64,000 bases of DNA from Mucilaginibacter aquaedulcis (GTDB taxonomy: Bacteria; Bacteroidota; Bacteroidia; Sphingobacteriales; Sphingobacteriaceae), in assembly GCF_030409325.1 (NCBI RefSeq), contig NZ_JAUFPR010000002.1, positions 868,001-932,000 of the forward strand. The letters are read 5' to 3'. The translations under genes were made by a program, and so were the position numbers. Below, piece by piece: positions 44,545-54,046 of this stretch; the first letter of the stretch is position 1; the number at the start of each line of letters is the position of its first letter. A model generated the notes under the pieces. The model was given only the letters and a program-made list of their open reading frames with translations, was not told where the DNA came from and made no database searches.

Positions 44545-45018
44545 AGTGTAGTTATAATAGGTAGATAGATTTATTACAAACCCAAAATAGTATTTTTCCG
44601 ATTACCCGCCTAATTCATAAAAAACACAATGAGAATCAATTTGGTTTGCAGATCCTAAAATGCTGATGTTATCAATCAAAGCAATAGCTTTATAAATAAC
44701 TACATTACAAATATTTACAAATTCATCATTAACAAATAAACACCCCGCTATGGTAACACGAATGTTGTTTATAAATTAACATTTGTAACATTCTTTTTAT
44801 CTGACTTATAAATAGCTTGAAGTTATTGTTAGTGTTTTACACGGTAAATTATTGATCTGAGCATTAACCTCATCTTATATGTCATCATAAGAGTAGTTCC
44901 ATATCATGGCCGCAGTCGCTCATTTATCTTTGGAGTTCAACACATGATTACTTTAACAATACCAGTCACAAATAATTAAGAAAATCTTATCTTGTAACAA
45001 GTTAAATGATAACCGTGT
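44545..45018. other. Divergent intergenic region, no gene seen
   Basis: 474 bases between the GMC gene (minus) and the antiporter gene (plus). The sequence is AT-rich, with no open frame of note and no clear consensus promoter pair; it must contain both promoters. Confidence 0.5.
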
Positions 45019-46632
45019 ATGCACGAAAACCTACTGCTTTGTTTAGGCTTGATCCTGAGCGTTTCGTTCCTGGTTCTTATTGCCCGAAAGTTGTCAATTC
45101 CGTATCCCATATTTCTGGTTATTGCAGGGCTTGCCTTTGGTTTTATTCCGAAAATCCCAAGTGTACACATAGATCCCAACCTCGTTTTCTTAATCATACT
45201 TCCACCAGTTTTATTTGACGCTGCCCAAAATACATCGTGTAAGGCTCTATGGAAATGGCGGCGCATCATTAGTGTAATGGCATTAGGCTATGTGCTGCTT
45301 ACGGCAACTGTTGTTGCCTTTGTTTCTTGCTGGCTTATACCGGGATTTACGCTCCCGCAAGGCTTTTTGTTAGGTGCTATCATATCTCCACCTGATGCAG
45401 CCGCTGCTACATCTGTTCTGCAACGCATCAGGCTGCCTAAAGGGCTTGTATCCATACTTGAGGGCGAAAGCCTGCTTAATGATGCTACAAGCCTTACCGT
45501 TTTCAGGTTTGCGCTTGCAGCGATTATTACCAATAATTTTGTGTGGTACAATGCAGTAGGTAACTTCATACTTGTTTGCGTTTCGGGAATTATTATCGGC
45601 CTATTTTTTGGCTTGTTATTTTATGCTTTTTACAAGTGGTTACCCACTACGGCAAATCTGGATATAGCCCTTTCATTTGTATTGCCTTATCTCATCTATT
45701 TAAGCGCCGAAGCTGTTCATTCATCTGGTGTATTGGCAATAGTTAGTGGTGGCGTATTTATTTCCTATCAAAATCATTTTATCTTCTCACATAGCAGTCG
45801 CCTCAAAGCCAACGCAGTTTGGCCAGCCATAACCTTTATTCTGAATGCCGTTATATTTTTTCTGATCGGGCTGCAACTTCCTGATATTATGGCTGGAATA
45901 AAAAGCCTGCCAATTTCACATGCACTCCAAATTGCATTAATTATCTCTTTTATTATTATTGCGGTAAGATTGCTCTCTGGTTATATATCATCCATTTTCA
46001 CCTCCTTTATCAGCCGTTATATTACGGTAGCTGTTAGCCATCCTGGCTGGAGAAATCCTTTGATCATCAGCTGGACAGGTATGCGCGGTGTTGTTTCCCT
46101 GGCCTCAGCACTTGCAATTCCGCTTCTACTTCCGGGTGGGCGACCTTTTCCCTATCGCGACCTTATCTTATTTATTACTTATGTAGTTATCATTGTAACT
46201 CTTGTGGGCCAGGGCCTTGCCTTGCCTTGGGTTATCAGAATTTTCAAACCTGAAACTATCCTCGGATCTAAAGAAGATAGCCAACAGTGGATAGAAATAG
46301 ATCATCACTTGTTATCAGCAGCAATTACCGAACTTAATTTAAAATACGCCACCGAGTTGAAAGAAAACGGCATACTCAAAAACAGAATGGAACTATTAAC
46401 TTTTAAAGTTGAAATTTACAAGAGTCTTGGTGATGATAAGAAAAAACGAGAAGATGCCTTAGCTATAATCAAAAGTTTCAAAAGGATAATGATGTTGGTA
46501 ACTGAACACGAACGAAAACAACTGCGACTTTTTAGGCACCAGCCAGATTTTGATGATGATATTATCCGTCTTATGGAAAGACGGCTTGATCTGGAGGAAG
46601 AACGATTAGAAGATGGTATTGAAACAATTTAA
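45019..46632 (+). CDS. CPA1-family Na+/H+ antiporter
   Basis: A 537-residue membrane antiporter with about 12 helices and a cytoplasmic C-terminal domain (about 420-537, helical and charged). Functional motifs include ILPPVLFDAAQNTSCKALW, the ion-binding region ISPPDAAAATSVLQRIRLP and EGESLLNDATSLTVFRFA, and WTGMRGVVSLASALAIPLL. It exchanges Na+ (or K+) for protons, maintaining pH and salt balance. The usual SPTDP/SPPDAA motif is present, so activity is likely. It is a single gene. Confidence 0.92.
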   Translation: MHENLLLCLGLILSVSFLVLIARKLSIPYPIFLVIAGLAFGFIPKIPSVHIDPNLVFLIILPPVLFDAAQNTSCKALWKWRRIISVMALGYVLLTATVVAFVSCWLIPGFTLPQGFLLGAIISPPDAAAATSVLQRIRLPKGLVSILEGESLLNDATSLTVFRFALAAIITNNFVWYNAVGNFILVCVSGIIIGLFFGLLFYAFYKWLPTTANLDIALSFVLPYLIYLSAEAVHSSGVLAIVSGGVFISYQNHFIFSHSSRLKANAVWPAITFILNAVIFFLIGLQLPDIMAGIKSLPISHALQIALIISFIIIAVRLLSGYISSIFTSFISRYITVAVSHPGWRNPLIISWTGMRGVVSLASALAIPLLLPGGRPFPYRDLILFITYVVIIVTLVGQGLALPWVIRIFKPETILGSKEDSQQWIEIDHHLLSAAITELNLKYATELKENGILKNRMELLTFKVEIYKSLGDDKKKREDALAIIKSFKRIMMLVTEHERKQLRLFRHQPDFDDDIIRLMERRLDLEEERLEDGIETI

Positions 46633-46764
46633 AAATAAGCTAAAACTGCATTGCCGGGTTTAAAAATATTCACTAACATTAGCCAACCAACTGATCATCA
46701 AAACTTAAGCGTTTACAAATGAATATTTTTTGAGCTAATTAGCTTTAAACTTTATACAAACCGC

Positions 46765-47976
46765 ATGAAAAAGCATATTCAGTATTTGGCTTTTACTTTA
46801 ATCTGGCTGGCATCTTTATTTATTCCACTTTTTAGTATTGCCCAAAAAACTCAGGATACTTCCGTTAAGCCCGCGACTAACAATCAGCCCGTTATAGTTG
46901 CTCTTACACCGGTAGTTGCCAAAATCCCGCATGTAATCAAAATACAAACGGTATATGCGAGCGAGGAAGAACAACAGAATGAAAAAATGTACAGACGAAC
47001 AACCGCATTTCCGGGTAATACGTTACGCTTTACTATTTCAAATCCTGATGCCTTTTTGAGAGCCAAACCTACAGATAGGGCCCGGGTTGTGATTTATGCT
47101 AATGGGGTTGAACTTAATGGCATATGTAATAGTTGGTACAGGAACTTAACACGGGTAGATATCAACAATGGCCAGCTACCTGCATTGGGCTCCACAGCAT
47201 CAATTGATATTACATTATCGCGAAACGATACTACTCAGGCTGCATGGAATTTCTTTTATAGCGGTGGCAGGCATTTTTGGTCTAATTATGCGGATATAGA
47301 TGCCTCTATAGGCTGGGAAGGTATGAGTGCCCTTGAACGTGATTCTTCATTACGCGCCATCCGCATTGTATATTACCAGCAATGGATATTTTGGGGCTGG
47401 CTTGGATTATATGCTATAATTTTAATATTCTTTTTACAGATCGCCCGTAAATCAGATGCTCTGAAGGAGCGTCCGGATGGCCCATATAGTTTATCATATA
47501 CTCAATTGTTATTTTGGACAGGGCTTATTATTGGCGGCTTTATTTATACGATGGTACTTACCGATGTTACTAATAGTTTAAACACTTCAATTTTACTTAT
47601 ACTGGGGATCAGTATAGGTACAACCGGAAGCGCTTCGGCTATTGATACCGCATTTAATCAGAAAAAACCTCCTACCGATAAGCGTAGTGTATCATTTTTT
47701 TATGATATCCTTAGCGATGGTAACTCCTACAGTATTCCACGCATACAGACCTTTGCATGGAACTTGGTTTTGGGTTTATATTTTATAGTGTACACCATAG
47801 TACATAAAACAATGCCCTTGTTTTCAGATACCCTTTTATTTCTGGCTGGTTTCAGTTCAGTATCCTATCTGGGTGCCAAATTGCCCGAAAACATCAATGC
47901 AAAAAACATGACACCGGTACGGACAGTAAAGCCCATTAATAAAAAAAATACGGATGCAGATGAGCCAGAAAAATAA
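46765..47976 (+). CDS. Unrecognised inner-membrane protein with large periplasmic domain
   Basis: A 403-residue protein. A signal segment (FTLIWLASLFIPLFSIAQ) is followed by an exported beta-rich domain (about 45-205, with LRFTISNPDAFLRAK, VVIYANGVELNGICNSWYR, ASIDITLSRND) and then four membrane helices (about 210-385: WGWLGLYAIILIFFLQIA, LLFWTGLIIGGFIYTMVL, ILLILGISIGTTGSASAID, FAWNLVLGLYFIVYTIVH) and a charged tail. I do not recognise the family. The domain order suggests a sensor or an envelope-assembly component. There is a 131-base gap after the antiporter gene, so cotranscription is uncertain. Confidence 0.7.
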   Translation: MKKHIQYLAFTLIWLASLFIPLFSIAQKTQDTSVKPATNNQPVIVALTPVVAKIPHVIKIQTVYASEEEQQNEKMYRRTTAFPGNTLRFTISNPDAFLRAKPTDRARVVIYANGVELNGICNSWYRNLTRVDINNGQLPALGSTASIDITLSRNDTTQAAWNFFYSGGRHFWSNYADIDASIGWEGMSALERDSSLRAIRIVYYQQWIFWGWLGLYAIILIFFLQIARKSDALKERPDGPYSLSYTQLLFWTGLIIGGFIYTMVLTDVTNSLNTSILLILGISIGTTGSASAIDTAFNQKKPPTDKRSVSFFYDILSDGNSYSIPRIQTFAWNLVLGLYFIVYTIVHKTMPLFSDTLLFLAGFSSVSYLGAKLPENINAKNMTPVRTVKPINKKNTDADEPEK

Positions 47977-48065
47977 GTAATAAACAAAGCAGTTTAAAAA
48001 GCGCTAAGCTGATGAAATTACAGTAGGTATATAAATTAAACCCTGGCAATACCTTCTACAGTTAA

Positions 48066-48380
48066 TTATGGCAAGTAAAAAACTTCCTTCAGCTGCACAC
48101 TTACCGGCGAATTATCTGAATTGCTTTCCATTACACTGGCCATATAAGCCCACCACCTTTGCATAATTGCATTAGTTGGTAATTTATCAAGTATAGCTTT
48201 ATCAGTGATAGTTAAAAAGCCGATAAGATCATTTGTCCCCTCATCTAAAAATATAGAATAATCGCTTATTCCGTTATTTTTGAGTAGAGCTATTAATTCA
48301 GGCCATATCTCGTCATGGCGCTTTTTATATTCCTGCTCAAAGCCAGGAAATAACTTCATCTTAAAGGCTACACGATCCAT
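48066..48380 (-). CDS. rhaM: L-rhamnose mutarotase
   Basis: A 104-residue protein if started at the ATG at 48380 (MDRVAFKMKLFPG), the usual start; the longer frame from 48455 adds a spurious leader. RhaM interconverts the alpha and beta anomers of L-rhamnose. The catalytic His lies in KKRHDEIWPEL and the aromatic pair in MQRWWAYMASVM, both conserved. Other rhamnose genes are not beside it, so it may act with a locus elsewhere. It is convergent with the unknown membrane protein gene. Confidence 0.88.
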   Translation of the reverse strand: MDRVAFKMKLFPGFEQEYKKRHDEIWPELIALLKNNGISDYSIFLDEGTNDLIGFLTITDKAILDKLPTNAIMQRWWAYMASVMESNSDNSPVSVQLKEVFYLP

Positions 48381-48609
48381 AAGGAAATAAATAATACTGA
48401 GGTAATTGGTTAATATGCGGTTAGTTTCAAACTCATTTATCTTAAACAATCCCATAAATTAAGCTTAGTTTTTCAAATAACCATCCTGTAGTGTCATGTG
48501 TAAGCCAAATTTAGTTATCTGCCTAAGCTATATTTATTATTAAAATAAAACCATAAGCACTTAGCCATAGTTATCAATTACAAAAACATAACATATACTT
48601 TTAATTATC

Positions 48610-49296
48610 ATGAGTAAACCATACGTTATATGCCACATGATGAGTTCCGTAGATGGCCGGATACTTACCAACCAATGGGGACGAGTAAAAGGGATAAGCA
48701 GTTATGAAGAAACCGGCAGCACACATAAAGCTGATGCATGGATGTGCGGTCGCGTAACTATGGAAACTGATTTCGCCAGTAATAAGCCGCTGAACCTAAA
48801 AGAAATAGATTACACTATTGATAAAACCGATTATGTAGCTGATGAAGATGCATCATCTTTCGCTATTGCGATAGATAAAGATGGAAAACTTCATTGGGAA
48901 AAACCGGTCATAGATCAGGATCATCTTATTTTGGTTTTAACTGAAACCGTGCCGCAGAAATATCTGGCCTACCTTCGCGAAATTGGCATCTCCTACATTT
49001 TTGCCGGAAAATCTGAAATCGACTTTAAGCTTGCATTAGAAAAATTGGCTGCATTATTCCCGATTAAAAAACTATTATTGGAAGGTGGTGGTCATTTGAA
49101 TGGTTCTTTGCTTAATGAAGGTTTAATTGATGAACTCAGCTTTTTGCATGTACCTGTAGCCGACGGAACTATGGGCACTCCTACTTTATTTGAAGTAAGC
49201 AAAAATCTAAAGAAAAAAACTGCCAGCCATCTCAAACTAATAGAAGTAAAACAACTTGACAATGATATTTTATGGCTTAGGTATAAAGTTTTATAA
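48610..49296 (+). CDS. RibD/DHFR-like bifunctional-deaminase-reductase family protein
   Basis: A 228-residue NADPH-dependent reductase-like protein of the RibD C-terminal superfamily. The N-terminal strand is ICHMMSSVDGRI, a binding loop is ADAWMCGRVTMETDF, and the C-terminal glycine loop is KLLLEGGGHLNGSLLNEGLIDELS. It lacks a deaminase domain, so it is a stand-alone reductase-fold member whose substrate is unknown. It stands alone. Confidence 0.87.
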   Translation: MSKPYVICHMMSSVDGRILTNQWGRVKGISSYEETGSTHKADAWMCGRVTMETDFASNKPLNLKEIDYTIDKTDYVADEDASSFAIAIDKDGKLHWEKPVIDQDHLILVLTETVPQKYLAYLREIGISYIFAGKSEIDFKLALEKLAALFPIKKLLLEGGGHLNGSLLNEGLIDELSFLHVPVADGTMGTPTLFEVSKNLKKKTASHLKLIEVKQLDNDILWLRYKVL

Positions 49297-49479
49297 ATAA
49301 ACTGCAAACATCAACGAGATACAGTGAAATAATTCAATTTTTCCTATATATCCTCAGCATTTAAACAGAAAATCATCATTTTAACCTATAAAAACATTTT
49401 ATTATGCAAAAATTTCATGACTGGCGAATAAACACTACATGATTTTACTATCTTAAAGGCCATCAGATAATTAACTATT

Positions 49480-51696
49480 ATGAAGAAAACCCTTACCTTA
49501 AGTTTACTTGCATTTTCATCTTTTACTTTTGCTCAGCAAAAAACAATTAGTGGTTACTCCCCGACTGCAGCAGCAGGACAGTTAAAAACAGAACAGTCGT
49601 TTGATGCTTCATTAAGCGCGCAACGCATAGGCGAAACCATAAAAGAACTATCAGCATTTCCTCACAATATCGGATCGCCTGGTAGTAAAGCTGTTGCTGA
49701 AAAAATTCTGGCTAAATATAAAAGCTATGGCCTTGATGCTTATCTGGAAACTTACCAGGTACTTTTCCCCACACCCAAAACACGATTACTTGAATTAACC
49801 GGCTCCTCAAAATATACTGCATTATTAAAAGAACCTGCCTTAAAAGAAGACGCAACATCGAGCCAGGCTAATCAATTACCAACGTACAATGCATGGAGCG
49901 CGGATGGCGATGTAACCGGCGAATTGGTGTTTGTTAACTATGGCTTACCGGACGATTATGAAAAATTGGCCACAATGGGCATTGATGTTAAAGGGAAAAT
50001 AGTTATTGCTAAATACGGCCATTCCTGGCGTGGTATTAAGCCAAAAGTAGCCTACGAACATGGCGCCATTGGCTGTATCATTTATTCGGACCCGGCCGAT
50101 GACGGATACACTGCGGGAGATGTATATCCGCAAGGAGCTTTCAAGGGCGAGTTTGGTGTGCAGCGCGGTTCAGTAATGGATATGGTAATATATCCGGGCG
50201 ATCCGCTTACTCCGGGCGCAGGAGCTACAAAAAATGCTAAAAGACTGGATAGGAATGATGCTCCAACTATATTGAAAATACCTGTATTGCCAATTAGCTA
50301 TCATGATGCTAAGCCTTTATTGGCGGCATTAAGCGGCCCTGTTGTACCTAAGGGTTGGGCTGGTTCATTGCCCTTAACTTATCATACCGGGCCTGGTAAG
50401 GCAACGGTTCACCTTAAGCTGGCCTTTAACTGGGATATAGTAACCGCTTATGATGTAATAGCAAAGATCAAAGGATCCACTTATCCTGACGAATGGGTTT
50501 TAAGGGGTAACCACCATGATGCATGGGTAAATGGTGCCGGCGATCCTATAAGCGGCCAGGCTGCTATGCTTGAGGAAGCAAAAGCACTGGGTCAATTACT
50601 TAAATCAGGCTGGAAACCCAAACGTTCTATTGTATATTGTTCATGGGATGGCGAAGAACCCGGTTTGTTAGGTTCTACAGAATTTGCGGAAGAGCATGAG
50701 AAAGAACTACAGCAAAAAGCGGTTGTTTATATTAATTCTGATGGTAACGGACGCGGTTTTTTAGGAGCAGGTGGTTCGCAAGCATTGGAAGGCTTTACTG
50801 ATGAAATAACCCAAAACGTAATTGATCCGCAAACTAATGTGAGTGTTTTTGATCGTAAAAGGGCCTTTTCATTGATAAACGCGAAATCAACAAAAGATAA
50901 AAAAGAGATCATAGAGCGTAAGGGCGAGCGCCTGGAAGCACTGGGTTCAGGATCTGACTTTTCATCATTTTTACAACATTTAGGGATACCTACCCTTGAT
51001 TTCGGTTTTGGTGGCGAAGATGCTGGCGGTGAATACCATTCCATCTACGACTCTTTTGATGATTACAAACGCTTTAAAGACCCTGATTTTAAATATGGAG
51101 TAGCCCTATCGAAAACTGCAGGGCATGCCGTTTTGCGTATGGCTGATGCAGAAATACTTCCGTTTGATTTCCGTACGTTACAGGCAACAATCGGAAGATA
51201 CACAACTGAACTTATTGAATTGGTAAAAACCACCCGTGAAAATACAACGATTGAAAATCAGTTAATAAAAGCCAATGATTATACCTTAGCAGCAGACCCA
51301 ACAAAGAAATTTATTGTTCCTGAAGTTAAAACAGATGTACCCGAAATTGATTTTAAACCATTAACCAGCGCGCTTGATTCTTTAAAGAAAAGTGCTGATA
51401 AATTAGCTGATAAGCAATCTGCCGACATGCTTAAAGATGGCAAGCATGATAAATTAAACAAATTGTTCTACCAGGCCGAACAACAACTACTTTCTACAGA
51501 TGGATTGCCGCGTCGTGGATGGTACAAGCACACCATTTATGCTCCCGGCTTTTATACCGGTTATGGTGTAAAAACACTTCCAGGTATCCGTGAAGCTATT
51601 GAGCAACGTAATTGGACCGAAGCTCAGGCGCAAATATTGGTAGTTGCCGGACGAATAAATGCATTAGCAGCATACTTAAACTCGCCAATTGACTAA
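49480..51696 (+). CDS. M28-family zinc aminopeptidase/glutamate carboxypeptidase-II-like
   Basis: A 738-residue secreted metallopeptidase (signal MKKTLTLSLLAFSSFTFAQ). A protease-associated domain covers about residues 120-270 (GELVFVNYGLPDDYEKL, GKIVIAKYGHSWRG). The catalytic peptidase domain has the zinc ligands HHDAW, SDGNG, DGEEPGLLGS and EYHSIYDSFDD, and the C-terminal dimerisation domain contains WTEAQAQILVVAGRINALAAYL. It trims N- or C-terminal residues (Glu/Asp) from peptides outside the cell. All key residues are present. Confidence 0.93.
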   Translation: MKKTLTLSLLAFSSFTFAQQKTISGYSPTAAAGQLKTEQSFDASLSAQRIGETIKELSAFPHNIGSPGSKAVAEKILAKYKSYGLDAYLETYQVLFPTPKTRLLELTGSSKYTALLKEPALKEDATSSQANQLPTYNAWSADGDVTGELVFVNYGLPDDYEKLATMGIDVKGKIVIAKYGHSWRGIKPKVAYEHGAIGCIIYSDPADDGYTAGDVYPQGAFKGEFGVQRGSVMDMVIYPGDPLTPGAGATKNAKRLDRNDAPTILKIPVLPISYHDAKPLLAALSGPVVPKGWAGSLPLTYHTGPGKATVHLKLAFNWDIVTAYDVIAKIKGSTYPDEWVLRGNHHDAWVNGAGDPISGQAAMLEEAKALGQLLKSGWKPKRSIVYCSWDGEEPGLLGSTEFAEEHEKELQQKAVVYINSDGNGRGFLGAGGSQALEGFTDEITQNVIDPQTNVSVFDRKRAFSLINAKSTKDKKEIIERKGERLEALGSGSDFSSFLQHLGIPTLDFGFGGEDAGGEYHSIYDSFDDYKRFKDPDFKYGVALSKTAGHAVLRMADAEILPFDFRTLQATIGRYTTELIELVKTTRENTTIENQLIKANDYTLAADPTKKFIVPEVKTDVPEIDFKPLTSALDSLKKSADKLADKQSADMLKDGKHDKLNKLFYQAEQQLLSTDGLPRRGWYKHTIYAPGFYTGYGVKTLPGIREAIEQRNWTEAQAQILVVAGRINALAAYLNSPID

Positions 51697-51714
51697 GGAA
51701 TAACCGATCATTAG

Positions 51715-51758
51715 AAAACATCGCCAGGTTTACAATTTAAGTGTAACCTGGCGATGTT
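51715..51758. terminator. Bidirectional terminator after M28 peptidase and araA
   Basis: AACATCGCCAGGTT pairs with AACCTGGCGATGTT in an extended 17-bp stem (with one bulge), between the stops of the convergent genes, and A/T tracts occur on both sides. Confidence 0.85.
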
Positions 51759-51795
51759 TATAATATTTTAAAGCTATCGCTTTATTGTATCAGGC

Positions 51796-53286
51796 TTATT
51801 TATAAGCGGCATCATTCCACCTAATCTCGTTGCGGAATTGATCAATACGGGTATCTTTCCCAATTCTCAATAATTCTATCCCTGCCATATCAGCAAAATC
51901 CTGCAAATGCTCAGCAGTAAGGTTTTGGCTGTAGGCTGTATGATGCGCCCCGCCTGCATATATCCAGGCTGCACAACCTGTTTTCATATCGGGATAAGGT
52001 TTCCATAACACCCTGGCAACTGGCAACTTAGGCAGATCATTAACAGTTTCAACAGCTTCAACCTCATTAACAATAAACCTAAAACGGTTGCCCATATCTA
52101 CAATAGCACCATTAAGAGCCGGGCCACTGGCAACATTAAATACCAAACGTGCCGGATCTGACTTGCCGCCTATACCTAAAGGATGCACCTCTAAAGATGC
52201 TTTACCATCGGCAAGCGAGGCATCTACTTCAAGCATATGCGAGCCCAGGACCAATGCGTTATTGGGGTCAAAATGATAGGTATAATCTTCCATAAAGGCA
52301 TTGCCTCCTTTTAAGCCTGCGCCCATTACTTTGAATGCACGTACCAGCGCTGCCGTTTTCCAATCACCCTCACCTGCAAATCCGTATCCCTCAGCCATCA
52401 ATCGTTGCGAAGCAATTCCCGGCAGCTGTGTCATACCGTGCAAGTCTTCAAATGTGTCTGAAAAACCCTTAAAACCGCCATCCTTTAAAAACTTACGCAT
52501 ACCCAACTCAATTTTGGCAGCTTCAAAAACTGACGAATGCCTTGCACCTCCCTTTTTCAAATCCGCAGCCATAGTGTAAGTGGCCTCATATTCATCAATC
52601 AAGGTATTAACTTCAGTATCGCTTATCGCGTTGATGACAGCCACCAGGTCGCCTATTCCGTAAGAATTTACAGAGAAACCGAATTTTAACTCTGCCTCTA
52701 CCTTATCTCCGTCGGTAACGGCAACAAAACGCATATTGTCACCAAAACGGGCAAATTTAGCGCCCTGCCAATCGTACCAGCCCGCAGCAGCCCGGGTCCA
52801 GGTTTCTATCTGGTTTAACACCTCTGGGTCTTGCCAATGGCCAACCACTACTTTACGATTAATACGCATACGGGAAACCATAAAACCAAACTCCCTGTCG
52901 CCATGGGCGCTTTGGTTAAGGTTCATGAAATCCATATCAATAGAACTCCAAGGTATATCACGATTATATTGGGTATGCAGATGCAGTATAGGTTTTTTCA
53001 GGATGCTTAACCCTCGGATCCACATTTTAGCAGGCGAAAAGGTATGCATCCATGTAATAATACCTATGCAGTTTTCCGCAATATTGGCCTGTTGCAGCGT
53101 ATTATAAATTTCTTCAGTACTTTTAACAACAGGTTTATAAATAATACGCACAGGAATCTGCGCCGCATTACCTAAACCCGATGAAATCTGCTGTGAATGC
53201 TCGGCTACTTTTTTTAATGTTTCTTCGCCATACAGATCTTGACTGCCTGTAATGAACCAAACCTCAAATGTTTTTAAATCTATCAT
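51796..53286 (-). CDS. araA: L-arabinose isomerase
   Basis: A 496-residue cytoplasmic enzyme converting L-arabinose to L-ribulose, the first catabolic step. It is close to the usual length (about 500) and starts at [16 protein letters not shown]. The active-site Glu residues lie in [16 protein letters not shown] and [13 protein letters not shown], and metal-binding His in GSHMLEV and GGAHHTAYS. It is the last gene of araBDA, 57 bases after araD. Confidence 0.97.
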   Translation of the reverse strand: MIDLKTFEVWFITGSQDLYGEETLKKVAEHSQQISSGLGNAAQIPVRIIYKPVVKSTEEIYNTLQQANIAENCIGIITWMHTFSPAKMWIRGLSILKKPILHLHTQYNRDIPWSSIDMDFMNLNQSAHGDREFGFMVSRMRINRKVVVGHWQDPEVLNQIETWTRAAAGWYDWQGAKFARFGDNMRFVAVTDGDKVEAELKFGFSVNSYGIGDLVAVINAISDTEVNTLIDEYEATYTMAADLKKGGARHSSVFEAAKIELGMRKFLKDGGFKGFSDTFEDLHGMTQLPGIASQRLMAEGYGFAGEGDWKTAALVRAFKVMGAGLKGGNAFMEDYTYHFDPNNALVLGSHMLEVDASLADGKASLEVHPLGIGGKSDPARLVFNVASGPALNGAIVDMGNRFRFIVNEVEAVETVNDLPKLPVARVLWKPYPDMKTGCAAWIYAGGAHHTAYSQNLTAEHLQDFADMAGIELLRIGKDTRIDQFRNEIRWNDAAYK

Positions 53287-53343
53287 GTATAATAATTATT
53301 GATTTATTGAATTAGTGTATTATTGATTTCTTCATACCAGCAA

Positions 53344-54042
53344 CTATTGTCCATAGTAAGAATCGGGCCCATGCTTACGCTCATAATGCTTTTTGATCAG
53401 TGAATCTTTTAACCGGGGAGCGTTATTATTAATTTGTTCTGTAAGGCAGGCCATTTGGGCTACAGCTTCTAAAACGGCGCTATTGTAAACAGCTTTTTCG
53501 GCAGTTTTACCCCAGGTAAAAGGTGCATGATTACCTACCAGCACCATTTCAACCTCCCGGTAATCAATCCCTTTTTCTTTAAAACAATTTATGATCTGGA
53601 AGCCAGTTTGATATTCATAATCGCCCGATATTGATTTGTCGTCCATCGGAGGTGCGCAGGGAATATCAGCAGTTAAATGATCGGCATGTGTGGTACCAAA
53701 AATTGGTATACAACGAAGCGACTGGGCCCAGGCAGTAGCATACATAGAATGTGTATGTACTATTCCATTAATATGTTGCCAATTTTTATACAGTACTGCG
53801 TGAGTCAACGTATCTGACGATGGACGAAGCTCTCCCTCAATAATATTACCATTAAAATCCACCACCACCATTTTTTCCGGAGAAAGAACATCATAAGGTA
53901 CACCACTGGGTTTAATAGCAAATACTCCCAAGTCTCTGTCGGCAGCACTCACGTTACCAAAGGTGAATAACACAAGTCCTAATTTGGGCAACTGCATATT
54001 AGCTTCATATGCAGTTTGTTTGATATGTTGATACTTGCTCAT
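53344..54042 (-). CDS. araD: L-ribulose-5-phosphate 4-epimerase
   Basis: A 232-residue zinc enzyme converting L-ribulose 5-phosphate to D-xylulose 5-phosphate for the pentose pathway. Zn ligands: the His pair in HTHSMYATAWAQS and His in VLVGNHAPFTWG. Typical class II aldolase-fold blocks (LVLFTFGNVSAADR, FAIKPSGVPYDVL, FGTTHADHL) are present. It starts four bases after araB ends, so it is cotranscribed. Confidence 0.96.
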   Translation of the reverse strand: MSKYQHIKQTAYEANMQLPKLGLVLFTFGNVSAADRDLGVFAIKPSGVPYDVLSPEKMVVVDFNGNIIEGELRPSSDTLTHAVLYKNWQHINGIVHTHSMYATAWAQSLRCIPIFGTTHADHLTADIPCAPPMDDKSISGDYEYQTGFQIINCFKEKGIDYREVEMVLVGNHAPFTWGKTAEKAVYNSAVLEAVAQMACLTEQINNNAPRLKDSLIKKHYERKHGPDSYYGQ

Positions 54043-54046
54043 TTTA

